From Thermococcales archaeon 44_46 (GTDB lineage: Archaea > Methanobacteriota_B > Thermococci > Thermococcales > Thermococcaceae), in the NCBI GenBank assembly GCA_001507935.1, contig LGET01000012.1, forward strand, positions 1 to 16,059: DNA of 16,059 nucleotides. The letters are read 5' to 3'. The position numbers and the translations under genes were made by a program. Below the pieces are notes generated by a model. It was not told the DNA's origin. It saw only the letters and a program-made list of their open reading frames with translations, and searched no databases. Below, one piece after another: positions 8,819-16,049 of the stretch; positions within the stretch are counted from its first letter, which is position 1; the number at the start of each line of letters is the position of its first letter.

Positions 8819-9404
8819 TCGAGCTCTCTAATAGGCTTATAGAGGAATTCAAGCAAAAATCGCCCCTGTTCCAATAAGACTTTAGAAGAATTGAAAGTGA
8901 AGCCTTCATCGAGCAGTCTCTTCAGGGCTTGGACGTTCCAATAAGACTTTAGAAGAATTGAAAGGCTACAGGGCAGTCACTTGGGTCTTGAGGAACGCAG
9001 GTGTTCCAATAAGACTTTAGAAGAATTGAAAGGTGGAATTTGAAAAAGACGGTATTATTTTTTCTAGTTCCAATAAGACTTTAGAAGAATTGAAAGTAGC
9101 GATAGCAATGAGCTTAGGAGGTGGACTCGGGCTGGTTCCAATAAGACTTTAGAAGAATTGAAAGAATGTACACAAATTATACACCACTACACACACTACA
9201 CCCGTTCCAATAAGACTTTAGAAGAATTGAAAGAGAATAATTGACGACGTTTTAAGGGACATTGAAGATGTTCCAATAAGACTTTAGAAGAATTGAAAGA
9301 TAAAGGAGTTCAATGTATTTTGAAATTCAGCTAATGGTTCCAATAAGACTTTAGAAGAATTGAAAGGCTTAATCTTTAGCAATTTAACGCCTTTCAATGC
9401 AACT

Positions 9405-9434
9405 GTTCCAATAAGACTTTAAAAGAATTGAAAG
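9405..9434 (+). repeat. Variant repeat 9 (G18A)
   Basis: This internal repeat differs from consensus only at 9422 (A instead of G). The same change occurs in the terminal repeat. The change is outside the 8-nt tag and should not stop Cas6 binding outright. Confidence 0.95.
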
Positions 9435-10792
9435 CAGAGCTCTTTTGAACAACGAGACCTCTACTACATTGTTCCAATAAGACTTTAGAAGAATTGAAAG
9501 TAACTCTGTTAAAGAGGTCCTCGAAAGTGTAATAAAGTTCCAATAAGACTTTAGAAGAATTGAAAGTAAAGCATTCAAAAACTGATTTTAGCAAAAACTG
9601 ATGTTCCAATAAGACTTTAGAAGAATTGAAAGTTATTTTTGTAAGCTCATCTTTGTATACTGCGACATAGTTCCAATAAGACTTTAGAAGAATTGAAAGC
9701 ATCGTAAACAGTTAGCTTTGTTAGATATTGTGAGTTCCAATAAGACTTTAGAAGAATTGAAAGTTCAAGTAATGTAACTGGGGATGAGGTATTTGATGAA
9801 GTTCCAATAAGACTTTAGAAGAATTGAAAGAAAACATCTATTAAAGATATCTGCTCAACCATGTTGAGTTCCAATAAGACTTTAGAAGAATTGAAAGACA
9901 CTCTTTCTTATACGGACAAAAACGGCAATAAAGGTTCCAATAAGACTTTAGAAGAATTGAAAGCTTGGGAGGTGACTCGAATGGAGTCGGAGTTTGGGAA
10001 TAAAGTTCCAATAAGACTTTAGAAGAATTGAAAGAGTATAAAGCTGTCACAAGTTTTTAAATGATGAAGAATAGAGGATGTTGAAGGTTCCAATAAGACT
10101 TTAGAAGAATTGAAAGATTGCTGCCATGCTAAGCTGACCTCTGTGCTTTCTCAACGCGTTCCAATAAGACTTTAGAAGAATTGAAAGTTATATCCCAAGT
10201 TGCTGTTTTTCCATTGAATTGCAAGTTCCAATAAGACTTTAGAAGAATTGAAAGTTAGCTTGCCCATGACTAGTGCGAGTGATGTCATGAAGGTAGAACT
10301 TTACGTTCCAATAAGACTTTAGAAGAATTGAAAGCATTCTAGCTCACCCCTGAGCTCTTCGAGCTTTTTAATGTTCCAATAAGACTTTAGAAGAATTGAA
10401 AGAGGGTGGCTCTGGGAGAGGGGATGCCCGGCGAAGGCTCGTTCCAATAAGACTTTAGAAGAATTGAAAGGCATCGTCAAGACAATACTGACGTTCTTCA
10501 AGCCAGCTTGCTAAGTTCCAATAAGACTTTAGAAGAATTGAAAGTACTGTGGGTGTTGGGAAAGGAAAATTTAGCGATATTGTTGGTTCCAATAAGACTT
10601 TAGAAGAATTGAAAGTTTTAATAATAAAGTTCCCCTAATAACTCTAATAGCCCAATCTCGTTCCAATAAGACTTTAGAAGAATTGAAAGCATGGGGCGTT
10701 TTCGAAGAATTGTTAAAAGCGATATGGTTCCAATAAGACTTTAGAAGAATTGAAAGATGAGCACAGGCAACACGAAGCTGGCGAAGAACGTC

Positions 10793-10822
10793 GTTCCAAT
10801 AAGACTTTAAAAGAATTGAAAG
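10793..10822 (+). repeat. Terminal variant repeat 29 (G18A)
   Basis: The leader-distal repeat differs at 10810 only (A instead of G). A changed last repeat is usual for array ends and confirms orientation. Confidence 0.95.
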
Positions 10823-10850
10823 CTTGAACCTCAGCATTTGAAAACGCTGG

Positions 10851-10900
10851 GTTTTTAAACTCTAACTCTTCTACTCTACCATATATCAAGGGAGGGTGAG
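10851..10900 (+). promoter_or_regulatory. Promoter and RBS of the phosphoribosyltransferase operon
   Basis: TTTTTAAACT (10851-10860) is the best TATA candidate, followed by a pyrimidine-rich stretch and GGGAGGGTGA (10890-10899) just before ATG 10904. A weak CAGC/GCTG hairpin with a T-run (about 10833-10855) precedes it and might end the CRISPR transcript. Only 81 bp separate the array from the gene. Confidence 0.45.
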
Positions 10901-10903
10901 AGA

Positions 10904-11365
10904 ATGGACAAGGTCTATCTCACGTGGTGGCAGGTTGATAGGGCAATCTTCTCACTTGCTGATAGTTTAAGAGAATACAAGCCTGATGTCATTGTTGGAA
11001 TCTCGAGGGGAGGACTTATTCCGGGAGTACGGCTCAGTCATATTTTAGGAGACGTGGAGTTCAAGGTAATCGACGTAAAGTTCTACAAGGACATTGAGGA
11101 GAGGGGAGAAAAACCCACGATAACAATCCCGCTCCACGGGGACTTAAAAGGGAAGAAAGTCGTAATAGTGGATGATGTCAGCGATACAGGAAAGACGCTT
11201 CAGGTTGTTATCGAAGAAGTAAAGAAGAAAGGTGCAAAAGATATCAAGGTGGCATGCTTGGCAATGAAGCCGTGGACTTCAGTTGTGCCTGATTTTTACG
11301 TTTTCAGGACTGATAAGTGGATAGTTTTCCCATGGGAAGAGTTCCCAGTGGTGGTTAGAGAATGA
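10904..11365 (+). CDS. Purine-type phosphoribosyltransferase
   Basis: A 153-aa cytosolic type I phosphoribosyltransferase that transfers ribose phosphate from PRPP to a base, probably xanthine/guanine/hypoxanthine in salvage. The PRPP loop [13 protein letters not shown] (86-98) and the upstream pyrophosphate loop SRGG (34-37) are present, and WIVFPWE near the C-terminus (about 139-145) resembles the base-recognition hood of archaeal Gpt-type enzymes. Which base it uses cannot be told from sequence. Start is set by GGGAGGGTGA 4 nt upstream. Its stop overlaps the thpR start as ATGA, so the two are co-translated. Confidence 0.88.
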   Translation: MDKVYLTWWQVDRAIFSLADSLREYKPDVIVGISRGGLIPGVRLSHILGDVEFKVIDVKFYKDIEERGEKPTITIPLHGDLKGKKVVIVDDVSDTGKTLQVVIEEVKKKGAKDIKVACLAMKPWTSVVPDFYVFRTDKWIVFPWEEFPVVVRE

Positions 11366-11919
11366 GGGCGTTCATAGCGATTGATATTAACGACGAAGTT
11401 AGACAAAAACTCATAGATGCGCAAGAGAAAATCGAAAAAACAAAATCCGCAAAAATCAAATTTGTTGAGCCGGAAAACCTCCATCTTACTCTAAAGTTCT
11501 TGGGAGAAATAACTGAAGAACAGGCAGAGGATATCAAAAAACTCTTAGAACAGATAGCCAAAAAGCACAAGAAGCACAGCGTAAAAGTTAAGGGCATAGG
11601 AGTGTTCCCGAATTACAATTATGTCAGGGTTATCTGGGCTGGAGTGGAGAACGATGAGGAGATAAAGAACATAGCAAAGGAGATAGACAACGCTCTTTTC
11701 AAACTTGGCTTTAAGCGAGAGAAGGACTTTGTTTCTCACATAACAATAGGAAGGGTAAAATTCGTGAAGGATAAGGTTGAGCTCATGCTGGCGTTGAAAG
11801 AGCTTTCTAACGAGGAATTTGGCGAGTTCGAGGTCAGCGCAATAGAGCTTAAGAAGAGCACTTTAACACCAAAAGGGCCCATTTATGAAACCCTTGCAAG
11901 ATTTGAGTTGAAGGATTAG
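11362..11919 (+). CDS. thpR: RNA 2',3'-cyclic phosphodiesterase ThpR (LigT family)
   Basis: ThpR opens 2',3'-cyclic phosphates at RNA ends to 2'-phosphates and was first seen as a 2'-5' RNA ligase. The 185-aa product has the two defining HxT motifs: HLTLKF (His41/Thr43) and SHITIGR (His126/Thr128). It also has the N-terminal strand RAFIAIDI and the helix [13 protein letters not shown]. It overlaps the phosphoribosyltransferase by ATGA and is 11 bp before cca, so it shares an operon with tRNA 3'-end synthesis, which fits a role in RNA end repair. Codon use is AT-rich, unlike the cas genes. Confidence 0.95.
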   Translation: MRAFIAIDINDEVRQKLIDAQEKIEKTKSAKIKFVEPENLHLTLKFLGEITEEQAEDIKKLLEQIAKKHKKHSVKVKGIGVFPNYNYVRVIWAGVENDEEIKNIAKEIDNALFKLGFKREKDFVSHITIGRVKFVKDKVELMLALKELSNEEFGEFEVSAIELKKSTLTPKGPIYETLARFELKD

Positions 11920-11930
11920 GTGAAGCATTG

Positions 11931-13280
11931 ATGGAACTGTTGAAGGAAGTTTTGGAGAGGATAAAGCCCTCTGAGGAGGAAAGAACCTTAGTCAATGCTG
12001 TAACACGGGAGATACTTAAGATTGCAGAGGAAGAAATAGGGAAAAAGGACTTAGAGGTTACCCCTCGTTTGGTGGGCTCAATAGCGAAGGACACCTATCT
12101 ATCAGGAGACCACGATGTGGATCTTTTTTTAGCATTTCCCCTTGAAGTTCCACTTGAGGAGCTGAGGAAAAGAGGGCTAGAGCTAGGGAAGGCCATCAGT
12201 AAGAGACTTGAGAGTTACGAAATAGCCTACGCTGAACATCCGTACGTGAGGGCTTTTTACAAGGGTTTTGATGTGGACATTGTACCTTGCTACGATGTGA
12301 AAAGCTGGAGAGATGTAAAGACGGCAGTAGATAGATCCCTACTCCACACCGAGTGGGTGATAAAGCACTTAAACGGAAGAAACGACGAGGTAAGGCTTCT
12401 CAAGAAGTTTCTGAAAGGGATAAATGCATATGGCAGTGAAGTTTATGTTAGAGGCTTCTCTGGTTACTTAACGGAGCTTTTGATAATAAAATACGATTCC
12501 TTTATGAACCTGCTTGAGAACGTCGAGTTCTTGGGGAAGAGCAAGATAATAGACCTTGAGGGGTGGTTAAAGAAGGAGCCAGAAATAGCGTACAAAACTG
12601 TGGAAAGAGAAAGGGAAAGCCCCTTAATTGTTATAGACCCCGTTGATCCCAGAAGAAACGTTGCTTCTTCTCTTAGCTGGGAAAAGTTTGGGGTGTTTTA
12701 TTTTAAAGCGAAAGAATTTGTCGAAAAGCCGGGAATTGAGTTTTTCTTTCCATCAAAAGCAAGGGTTGGCAATTATAAGGCCTTGCTCAAGAAAAAAGGC
12801 ACAAATCTAGTTACTCTCCTCTTCCCAAAGCCCGAGCTCGTGGATGATGTTCTCCTTCCCCAGCTGGAGAGAAGTGCGAAGGGGTTTGAGAAGAGCCTGA
12901 AAAGGGAAGGTTTTGAAGTTTTTGACTTAAATTGGGGATACACTGAGAAGGCGTTCATCATGCTTGAAGTCGATAGGGTGGAGAGGCCAAGAGTAATTTT
13001 AAAACCCGGACCAGAGTTCTTGGGCGAGAGGGCGCTTGATTTTTATGCAAAGAACCAAAAAGTATGGATAAGGGGAAAGAGGCTTTATTCTGAGAAAGAG
13101 GTTACGGAAAGCATAGTGGACGTTATCGAAGACCTTCTCATCAAAAACCAAGTTGCCCTTGGCAAAAACTTGAGAGAGGTCATAAAAAATGCAGAGATTT
13201 CAATCAACTTCGTTCCTCCAGAACTTGAGGAAGAGGCGTATCTCTTTCTCAGCAAAGAAAAATGGAACATAAAAGGCTAA
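11931..13280 (+). CDS. cca: CCA-adding enzyme (archaeal class I tRNA nucleotidyltransferase)
   Basis: This enzyme adds or repairs the 3' CCA of tRNA without a template. The 449-aa length is normal for class I archaeal enzymes. The catalytic site is visible: LVGSIAKDTYLSGDHDVDLF with Gly49-Ser50, Asp62 and Asp64, and the third carboxylate Asp116 in DVDIVPCYD. The middle segment LKGINAYGSEVYVRGFSGYLTELL is typical of the family. ATG 11931 is chosen over TTG 11928 because GGTGA (11919-11923) is 7 nt away. The stop overlaps that of the convergent GH57 gene by 4 bp, leaving no room for a terminator between them. Confidence 0.97.
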   Translation: MELLKEVLERIKPSEEERTLVNAVTREILKIAEEEIGKKDLEVTPRLVGSIAKDTYLSGDHDVDLFLAFPLEVPLEELRKRGLELGKAISKRLESYEIAYAEHPYVRAFYKGFDVDIVPCYDVKSWRDVKTAVDRSLLHTEWVIKHLNGRNDEVRLLKKFLKGINAYGSEVYVRGFSGYLTELLIIKYDSFMNLLENVEFLGKSKIIDLEGWLKKEPEIAYKTVERERESPLIVIDPVDPRRNVASSLSWEKFGVFYFKAKEFVEKPGIEFFFPSKARVGNYKALLKKKGTNLVTLLFPKPELVDDVLLPQLERSAKGFEKSLKREGFEVFDLNWGYTEKAFIMLEVDRVERPRVILKPGPEFLGERALDFYAKNQKVWIRGKRLYSEKEVTESIVDVIEDLLIKNQVALGKNLREVIKNAEISINFVPPELEEEAYLFLSKEKWNIKG

Positions 13281-15076
13281 ACCTTAGCCCTATGTTCGCA
13301 CCATTCCTTGTTTTCCCAGTTTCCGTGCATTTCTCCGGAGATATGGCCTGTATCTGCCACTGCTTTTTTCATATCATATAGAACTTCTAAGGCGTTTCTT
13401 ATGTCCTCTGGGAGGTCTTCGTTTCCAACGTAGAGGGCTGCCCTTGTTATTACATTGTAATCACAGTTTGGAACCTCGCTTTTTAGGCTCTCGAACCAAG
13501 CTTTTTCACTTGTCTCCCATCCTTCAAGCCCGGGCATCTTGAAAAGTTCGTAGTCGTAGTAGAGTTGGGGGAAAGCAAGAAGCTTCATATATTCGAGGAG
13601 GATATAGTTGGCTTTCTCGTGCATGTTCTCATCAATATACACCTTCATGAGCTCTATAAGTGCCTTGCTGATCGCGGAGACGTTCTCAAATGTTACTCTT
13701 GTGTCGATGTTTTCCCAGAACCGGGGATCTGAGTGGTTGGCGAGCAGCATTATGTAGTATATCCTTCCCAATCTTAAAGCAAGTGTTGGATCAAGGTCTT
13801 TAAGCGGTTCCATTATGTATTCTACCGTTGTATCCATCTCAAAGTATTCGTAGTGTTCTCTAAAGAATATTCTAGCATATCTCACCAGAAATTCCTTTAT
13901 ATCTTCTATGCTCGCCTCTGGGAGGTACTTGTGGATCAAATCAATCACACCAAAGCGTATGCTTCTGTTTAGTTCCCTGAACAGCTTTGTAAAGGCATAC
14001 TTCCAAAGCTGTGAAACCTTCTTCCCTTTGTAGACACGGTTAATTACTCTGCCGTCTTCTCTTCTCATGCCGAGCCATCTGATGTCACTTGTCCTTCCGT
14101 CTATGCTGAGATCGTAATAGTCACTCCAGCTCGAGTAGTCCTTGACGTTGATTCTAAAGTGCTCACTGCACTCTCCTTCTAACCTTTTGAACTCCCCACT
14201 TCTCTTCTTTCTAATGAACTCCACTGCGTTTATTGTTTCAACTCCTTTTTCCTCAAGTTTTGAAAGCCAAGTGATGAACTTGTCCAGCTGCTGTGGGTTG
14301 CTTAGCAAAGCCTCAAGATCGCTTGCGAGGTAAACCAAATAGGGAATCTCAGAGTTCTCTTTGAAAACATCTATTCTACCTTCTACAACAGCCCTCACAA
14401 GGCCGTCAACGTCAAGTGTGTTGAATGCAAAAGCATCGCTCAGCTGGTGATCCCTTCCAAAGACGTATCCTATTTTATCGTCGCATTTGTATGTGTTGCA
14501 GGAGAACTTTGCTTGGGGAAAGTGAAGGCCAACAAACTGCCGCTCGTCCAGAAGGAACACTATTTCCTTTTGTGTTGATTCGGCAACAATTTTGGCAGTT
14601 TCTTTAGTGATAACGTTCTCGGGAAGCCAGTACCCAACAACACCCTTGTCTTTGATAAAGGGTTCATAGAAATCGAAGGAGATTCTCGCAAGAATTTCCT
14701 GTTCAAAAGTGCTGAGGTGGGGCATTATTGGATGAAAAGGCGTTGTTGGAACCGGCTCCACTTTGTTCATGAGCAGATCGATTATTTCCGCGTATATCTT
14801 TGGTTTATATCTCAGGATCATGTAAAGTGTGAAGGGCTCAAAATCAACACTTACGCTTCTGGATTTTAGAGATCCTAAGGCATCGCTGGTGTATTCATAT
14901 GCCTTGATAACAGTTCTTGTCCAATTTCTGGATTTCACTTCTATATTCCTTATTTTTAGGGACACCGGACTTAATCGTTCTGAATATTTTATTGGATCCC
15001 ATCCAGAGCCATCGTGAATATAAATTAGATCACCGGGTTGGTAAGCATGGAAATGGTATCCAAACTTTTGGTACAT
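13277..15076 (-). CDS. Glycoside hydrolase family 57-like protein, specificity unknown
   Basis: A 599-aa protein with GH57 features: N-terminal FHAYQP (9-14, the HxQP-like motif), PTTPFHPIMPHL (110-121), GYWLPENV (148-155) with Glu153 where the catalytic nucleophile is expected, and LLDERQF (175-181). GH57 enzymes act on alpha-glucans (amylase, glucanotransferase, branching), but this branch is uncharacterised as far as I can tell and no signal peptide is visible, so it should be cytosolic. AGGGTGA lies just before the ATG. It is divergent from the 94-aa gene with a 55-bp shared promoter region and convergent with cca. The C-terminal half (after about 320) is helical and shows no domain I recognise. 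Confidence 0.82.
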   Translation of the reverse strand: MYQKFGYHFHAYQPGDLIYIHDGSGWDPIKYSERLSPVSLKIRNIEVKSRNWTRTVIKAYEYTSDALGSLKSRSVSVDFEPFTLYMILRYKPKIYAEIIDLLMNKVEPVPTTPFHPIMPHLSTFEQEILARISFDFYEPFIKDKGVVGYWLPENVITKETAKIVAESTQKEIVFLLDERQFVGLHFPQAKFSCNTYKCDDKIGYVFGRDHQLSDAFAFNTLDVDGLVRAVVEGRIDVFKENSEIPYLVYLASDLEALLSNPQQLDKFITWLSKLEEKGVETINAVEFIRKKRSGEFKRLEGECSEHFRINVKDYSSWSDYYDLSIDGRTSDIRWLGMRREDGRVINRVYKGKKVSQLWKYAFTKLFRELNRSIRFGVIDLIHKYLPEASIEDIKEFLVRYARIFFREHYEYFEMDTTVEYIMEPLKDLDPTLALRLGRIYYIMLLANHSDPRFWENIDTRVTFENVSAISKALIELMKVYIDENMHEKANYILLEYMKLLAFPQLYYDYELFKMPGLEGWETSEKAWFESLKSEVPNCDYNVITRAALYVGNEDLPEDIRNALEVLYDMKKAVADTGHISGEMHGNWENKEWCEHRAKV

Positions 15077-15131
15077 TATATCACCCTAAAAGTTTAAAGT
15101 CGAGAGAGGTATTAAGAGTTGCGGTGGTTTT
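15077..15131. promoter_or_regulatory. Divergent promoter region
   Basis: Fifty-five base pairs serve both the GH57 gene (minus) and the 94-aa gene (plus). AGTTTAAAG (15092-15100) is a candidate TATA for the plus gene; CTTAATAC on the minus strand (about 15106-15113) is one for the minus gene. Both would give short leaders. Confidence 0.4.
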
Positions 15132-15416
15132 ATGAAAAATCTGAAACCCCATCTAGAAGAGATAAATCAGAAAGCTGGCTACGCAGAAGAGCTTTATGGG
15201 ATTAGAATAAGGTACATCCCCCTTATAGTGGAGGAAAAAACAATCGTATTCGACAGACAAAACTGGAAAATAAAGGTTTTAGAAGAAGGAAGGTGCCTCT
15301 CTCCAGAAGAGATAAAAAATCTTGAAGAGAAAATCTTGGAGAACATCGAGAAAGGTTTAGTGGAACTTTACCTGACGCTTACCTTTGGAGAAGATGTTGG
15401 GCTGGGAGAGGGTTAA
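15132..15416 (+). CDS. Small protein of unknown function (94 aa)
   Basis: I do not recognise this protein. It has about 94 residues, is acidic and rich in Glu/Lys/Ile, with a central strand-like IRYIPLIVEEKTIVFDRQNWKIKVL and a C-terminal helix LSPEEIKNLEEKILENIEKGL, suggesting a small alpha/beta fold. No Cys, signal peptide or membrane segment. GCGGTGG precedes the ATG by 5 nt. Its stop overlaps that of the convergent MoaD-like gene by 4 bp. A-rich composition and clean coding pattern make it a real gene. Confidence 0.7.
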   Translation: MKNLKPHLEEINQKAGYAEELYGIRIRYIPLIVEEKTIVFDRQNWKIKVLEEGRCLSPEEIKNLEEKILENIEKGLVELYLTLTFGEDVGLGEG

Positions 15417-15634
15417 CCCCCATAAACTACCGGAAGAACCTTTAAGGTATCTCCATCGCTTAGTGGGTGGTCTTTTGAAACTTTTCTTTCATTCAAAATC
15501 AAATGATGCTCTGAATCACTTATTTTCAGAATTTTGAGAACATCTCCAACCCTGGCTCCTTCTTTAACCTCTAGCTCAACCTCCGCACCATGCTTTAGAG
15601 CAAGCTCGCCATAGAGCCTAACCTTTATCTTCAT
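15413..15634 (-). CDS. MoaD/ThiS-family ubiquitin-like sulfur carrier
   Basis: A 73-aa beta-grasp protein ending in VVYGG. The C-terminal diglycine is the site that is adenylated by an E1-like enzyme and then carries sulfur (molybdopterin or thiamine or tRNA thiolation) or is joined to lysines as in archaeal SAMPs. The strand pattern MKIKVRLYGEL, the motif GARVGDVLKIL, and LSDGDTLKVLPVV fit the family. Which pathway it serves cannot be told here. GGAGG lies about 9 nt before the ATG, and its start overlaps the end of the upstream 108-aa gene by 17 bp, indicating an operon. Confidence 0.9.
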   Translation of the reverse strand: MKIKVRLYGELALKHGAEVELEVKEGARVGDVLKILKISDSEHHLILNERKVSKDHPLSDGDTLKVLPVVYGG

Positions 15635-15944
15635 CTCTGAGTTCCTCCAGGAACTGCTTAAACTTTAGATATATCTCCTCAGGGGCTTCTTTTAGGGGAG
15701 AGCTCTTTATTTTGGGCTTTTCCAGTCCAATAATCAGTTTTTCAAAAAACTCAATCGCGTTTTTTAATGCCTCCTCTTCGGTAGCCCCGGGAGGAATGTC
15801 ATTGTCAAAATAATACCAAGTGTCGTTTTCCTTATCGTATAGAGCTAAACTTGGGAACCATTCCCCGCATTCTCCCCCTATGCTGAGCTCAATCATGAGC
15901 TTGTCGTTTTCAAGGAACCCTTGCTTAAGCTTTTCACGCCACAT
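15618..15944 (-). CDS. Conserved-looking protein of unknown function (108 aa)
   Basis: I do not recognise the family. The 108-aa protein has a beta-rich N-terminal half (LMIELSIGGECGEWFPSLALYD, DTWYYFDNDIPPG) and a helix TEEEALKNAIEFFEKLIIGLE, an order that vaguely recalls HicB-like small domains, but no defining motif is present. The start ATG 15944 is chosen because GGTGA lies 5 nt upstream and a TATA-like CTATAAA follows at about 15984; the longer ORF to 16049 runs through that promoter. It is co-transcribed with the MoaD-like gene. Confidence 0.68.
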   Translation of the reverse strand: MWREKLKQGFLENDKLMIELSIGGECGEWFPSLALYDKENDTWYYFDNDIPPGATEEEALKNAIEFFEKLIIGLEKPKIKSSPLKEAPEEIYLKFKQFLEELRDEDKG

Positions 15945-15976
15945 TAACTTCACCAGAAAAGGATAAAGACGGGCGT

Positions 15977-15990
15977 GTTTATAGTAACCT
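15977..15990 (-). promoter_or_regulatory. Candidate promoter of the 108-aa gene
   Basis: Read on the minus strand the region gives AAAGGTTACTATAAACACG, with TATA-like CTATAAA about 40 bp before ATG 15944. This is the usual distance for a Thermococcales promoter with a short leader. Confidence 0.5.
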
Positions 15991-16028
15991 TTATTAGGGT
16001 TTTTGCTGAATTCTTTCAGGTGGTTGTC

Positions 16029-16049
16029 GTGATCCCCAGATGGGATCAC
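16029..16049. repeat. Perfect hairpin at window end
   Basis: Arms GTGATCCC (16029-16036) and GGGATCAC (16042-16049) pair perfectly around CAGAT. It is intergenic, upstream of the 108-aa gene. It could be the end of a neighbouring transcript or part of a small RNA cut by the window edge; too little is visible to say. Confidence 0.5.

Larger units (their letters stand above)
8430..8867 (+). promoter_or_regulatory. CRISPR leader
   Basis: About 440 bp of AT-rich non-coding DNA lie between the cas2 upstream region and the first repeat, on the side expected from repeat orientation (ATTGAAAG tag end downstream). It contains inverted repeats at 8488-8506, 8578-8598 and 8751-8765, three GTTAC/GTAAC words (8500-8504, 8518-8522, 8540-8545) and several TTTAG words. 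The left border is not defined by the sequence. Leaders drive array transcription and mark the site of spacer insertion. Confidence 0.8.
8868..10822 (+). CRISPR. CRISPR array, 29 repeats and 28 spacers
   Basis: The 30-bp repeat begins GTTCCAATAAGACTT and ends AGAAGAATTGAAAG. All 29 copies are identical except numbers 9 and 29, which both have A for G at repeat position 18. Spacer lengths in order are 37, 38, 34, 38, 39, 36, 37, 38, 36, 36, 36, 37, 34, 37, 37, 36, 41, 52, 41, 37, 50, 38, 38, 44, 41, 44, 37 and 36 bp. The repeat end ATTGAAAG is the known Thermococcales 5' crRNA tag, so transcription runs left to right from the leader, and the mutated last repeat marks the distal end. All spacers differ from each other. 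The repeat type is shared by type I-A, I-B/I-G and III effectors in this order, so the array may feed more than the adjacent Cascade. Confidence 0.99.

Noticed and set aside
9964..10004. GACTC-GAATG-GAGTC palindrome in spacer 17, and CGTCA/TGACG in spacer 24
   Set aside because: Five-base arms are expected by chance in 28 spacers.
10690..10726. GAAGAATTG in spacer 27 identical to part of the repeat
   Set aside because: Nine-base AT-rich match, not aligned with the repeat frame and without further repeat similarity; not a degenerate repeat.
9384..10837. Minus-strand ORFs across the array with repeated LSILLKSYWN or FNSSKVLLE peptides
   Set aside because: They are translations of the CRISPR repeat in the antisense direction; no ribosome-binding sites and the repeated peptide equals the repeat.
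15945..16049. N-terminal extension of the 108-aa protein
   Set aside because: It would cover the TATA-like element, the GGTGA ribosome-binding site and the hairpin at 16029-16049.
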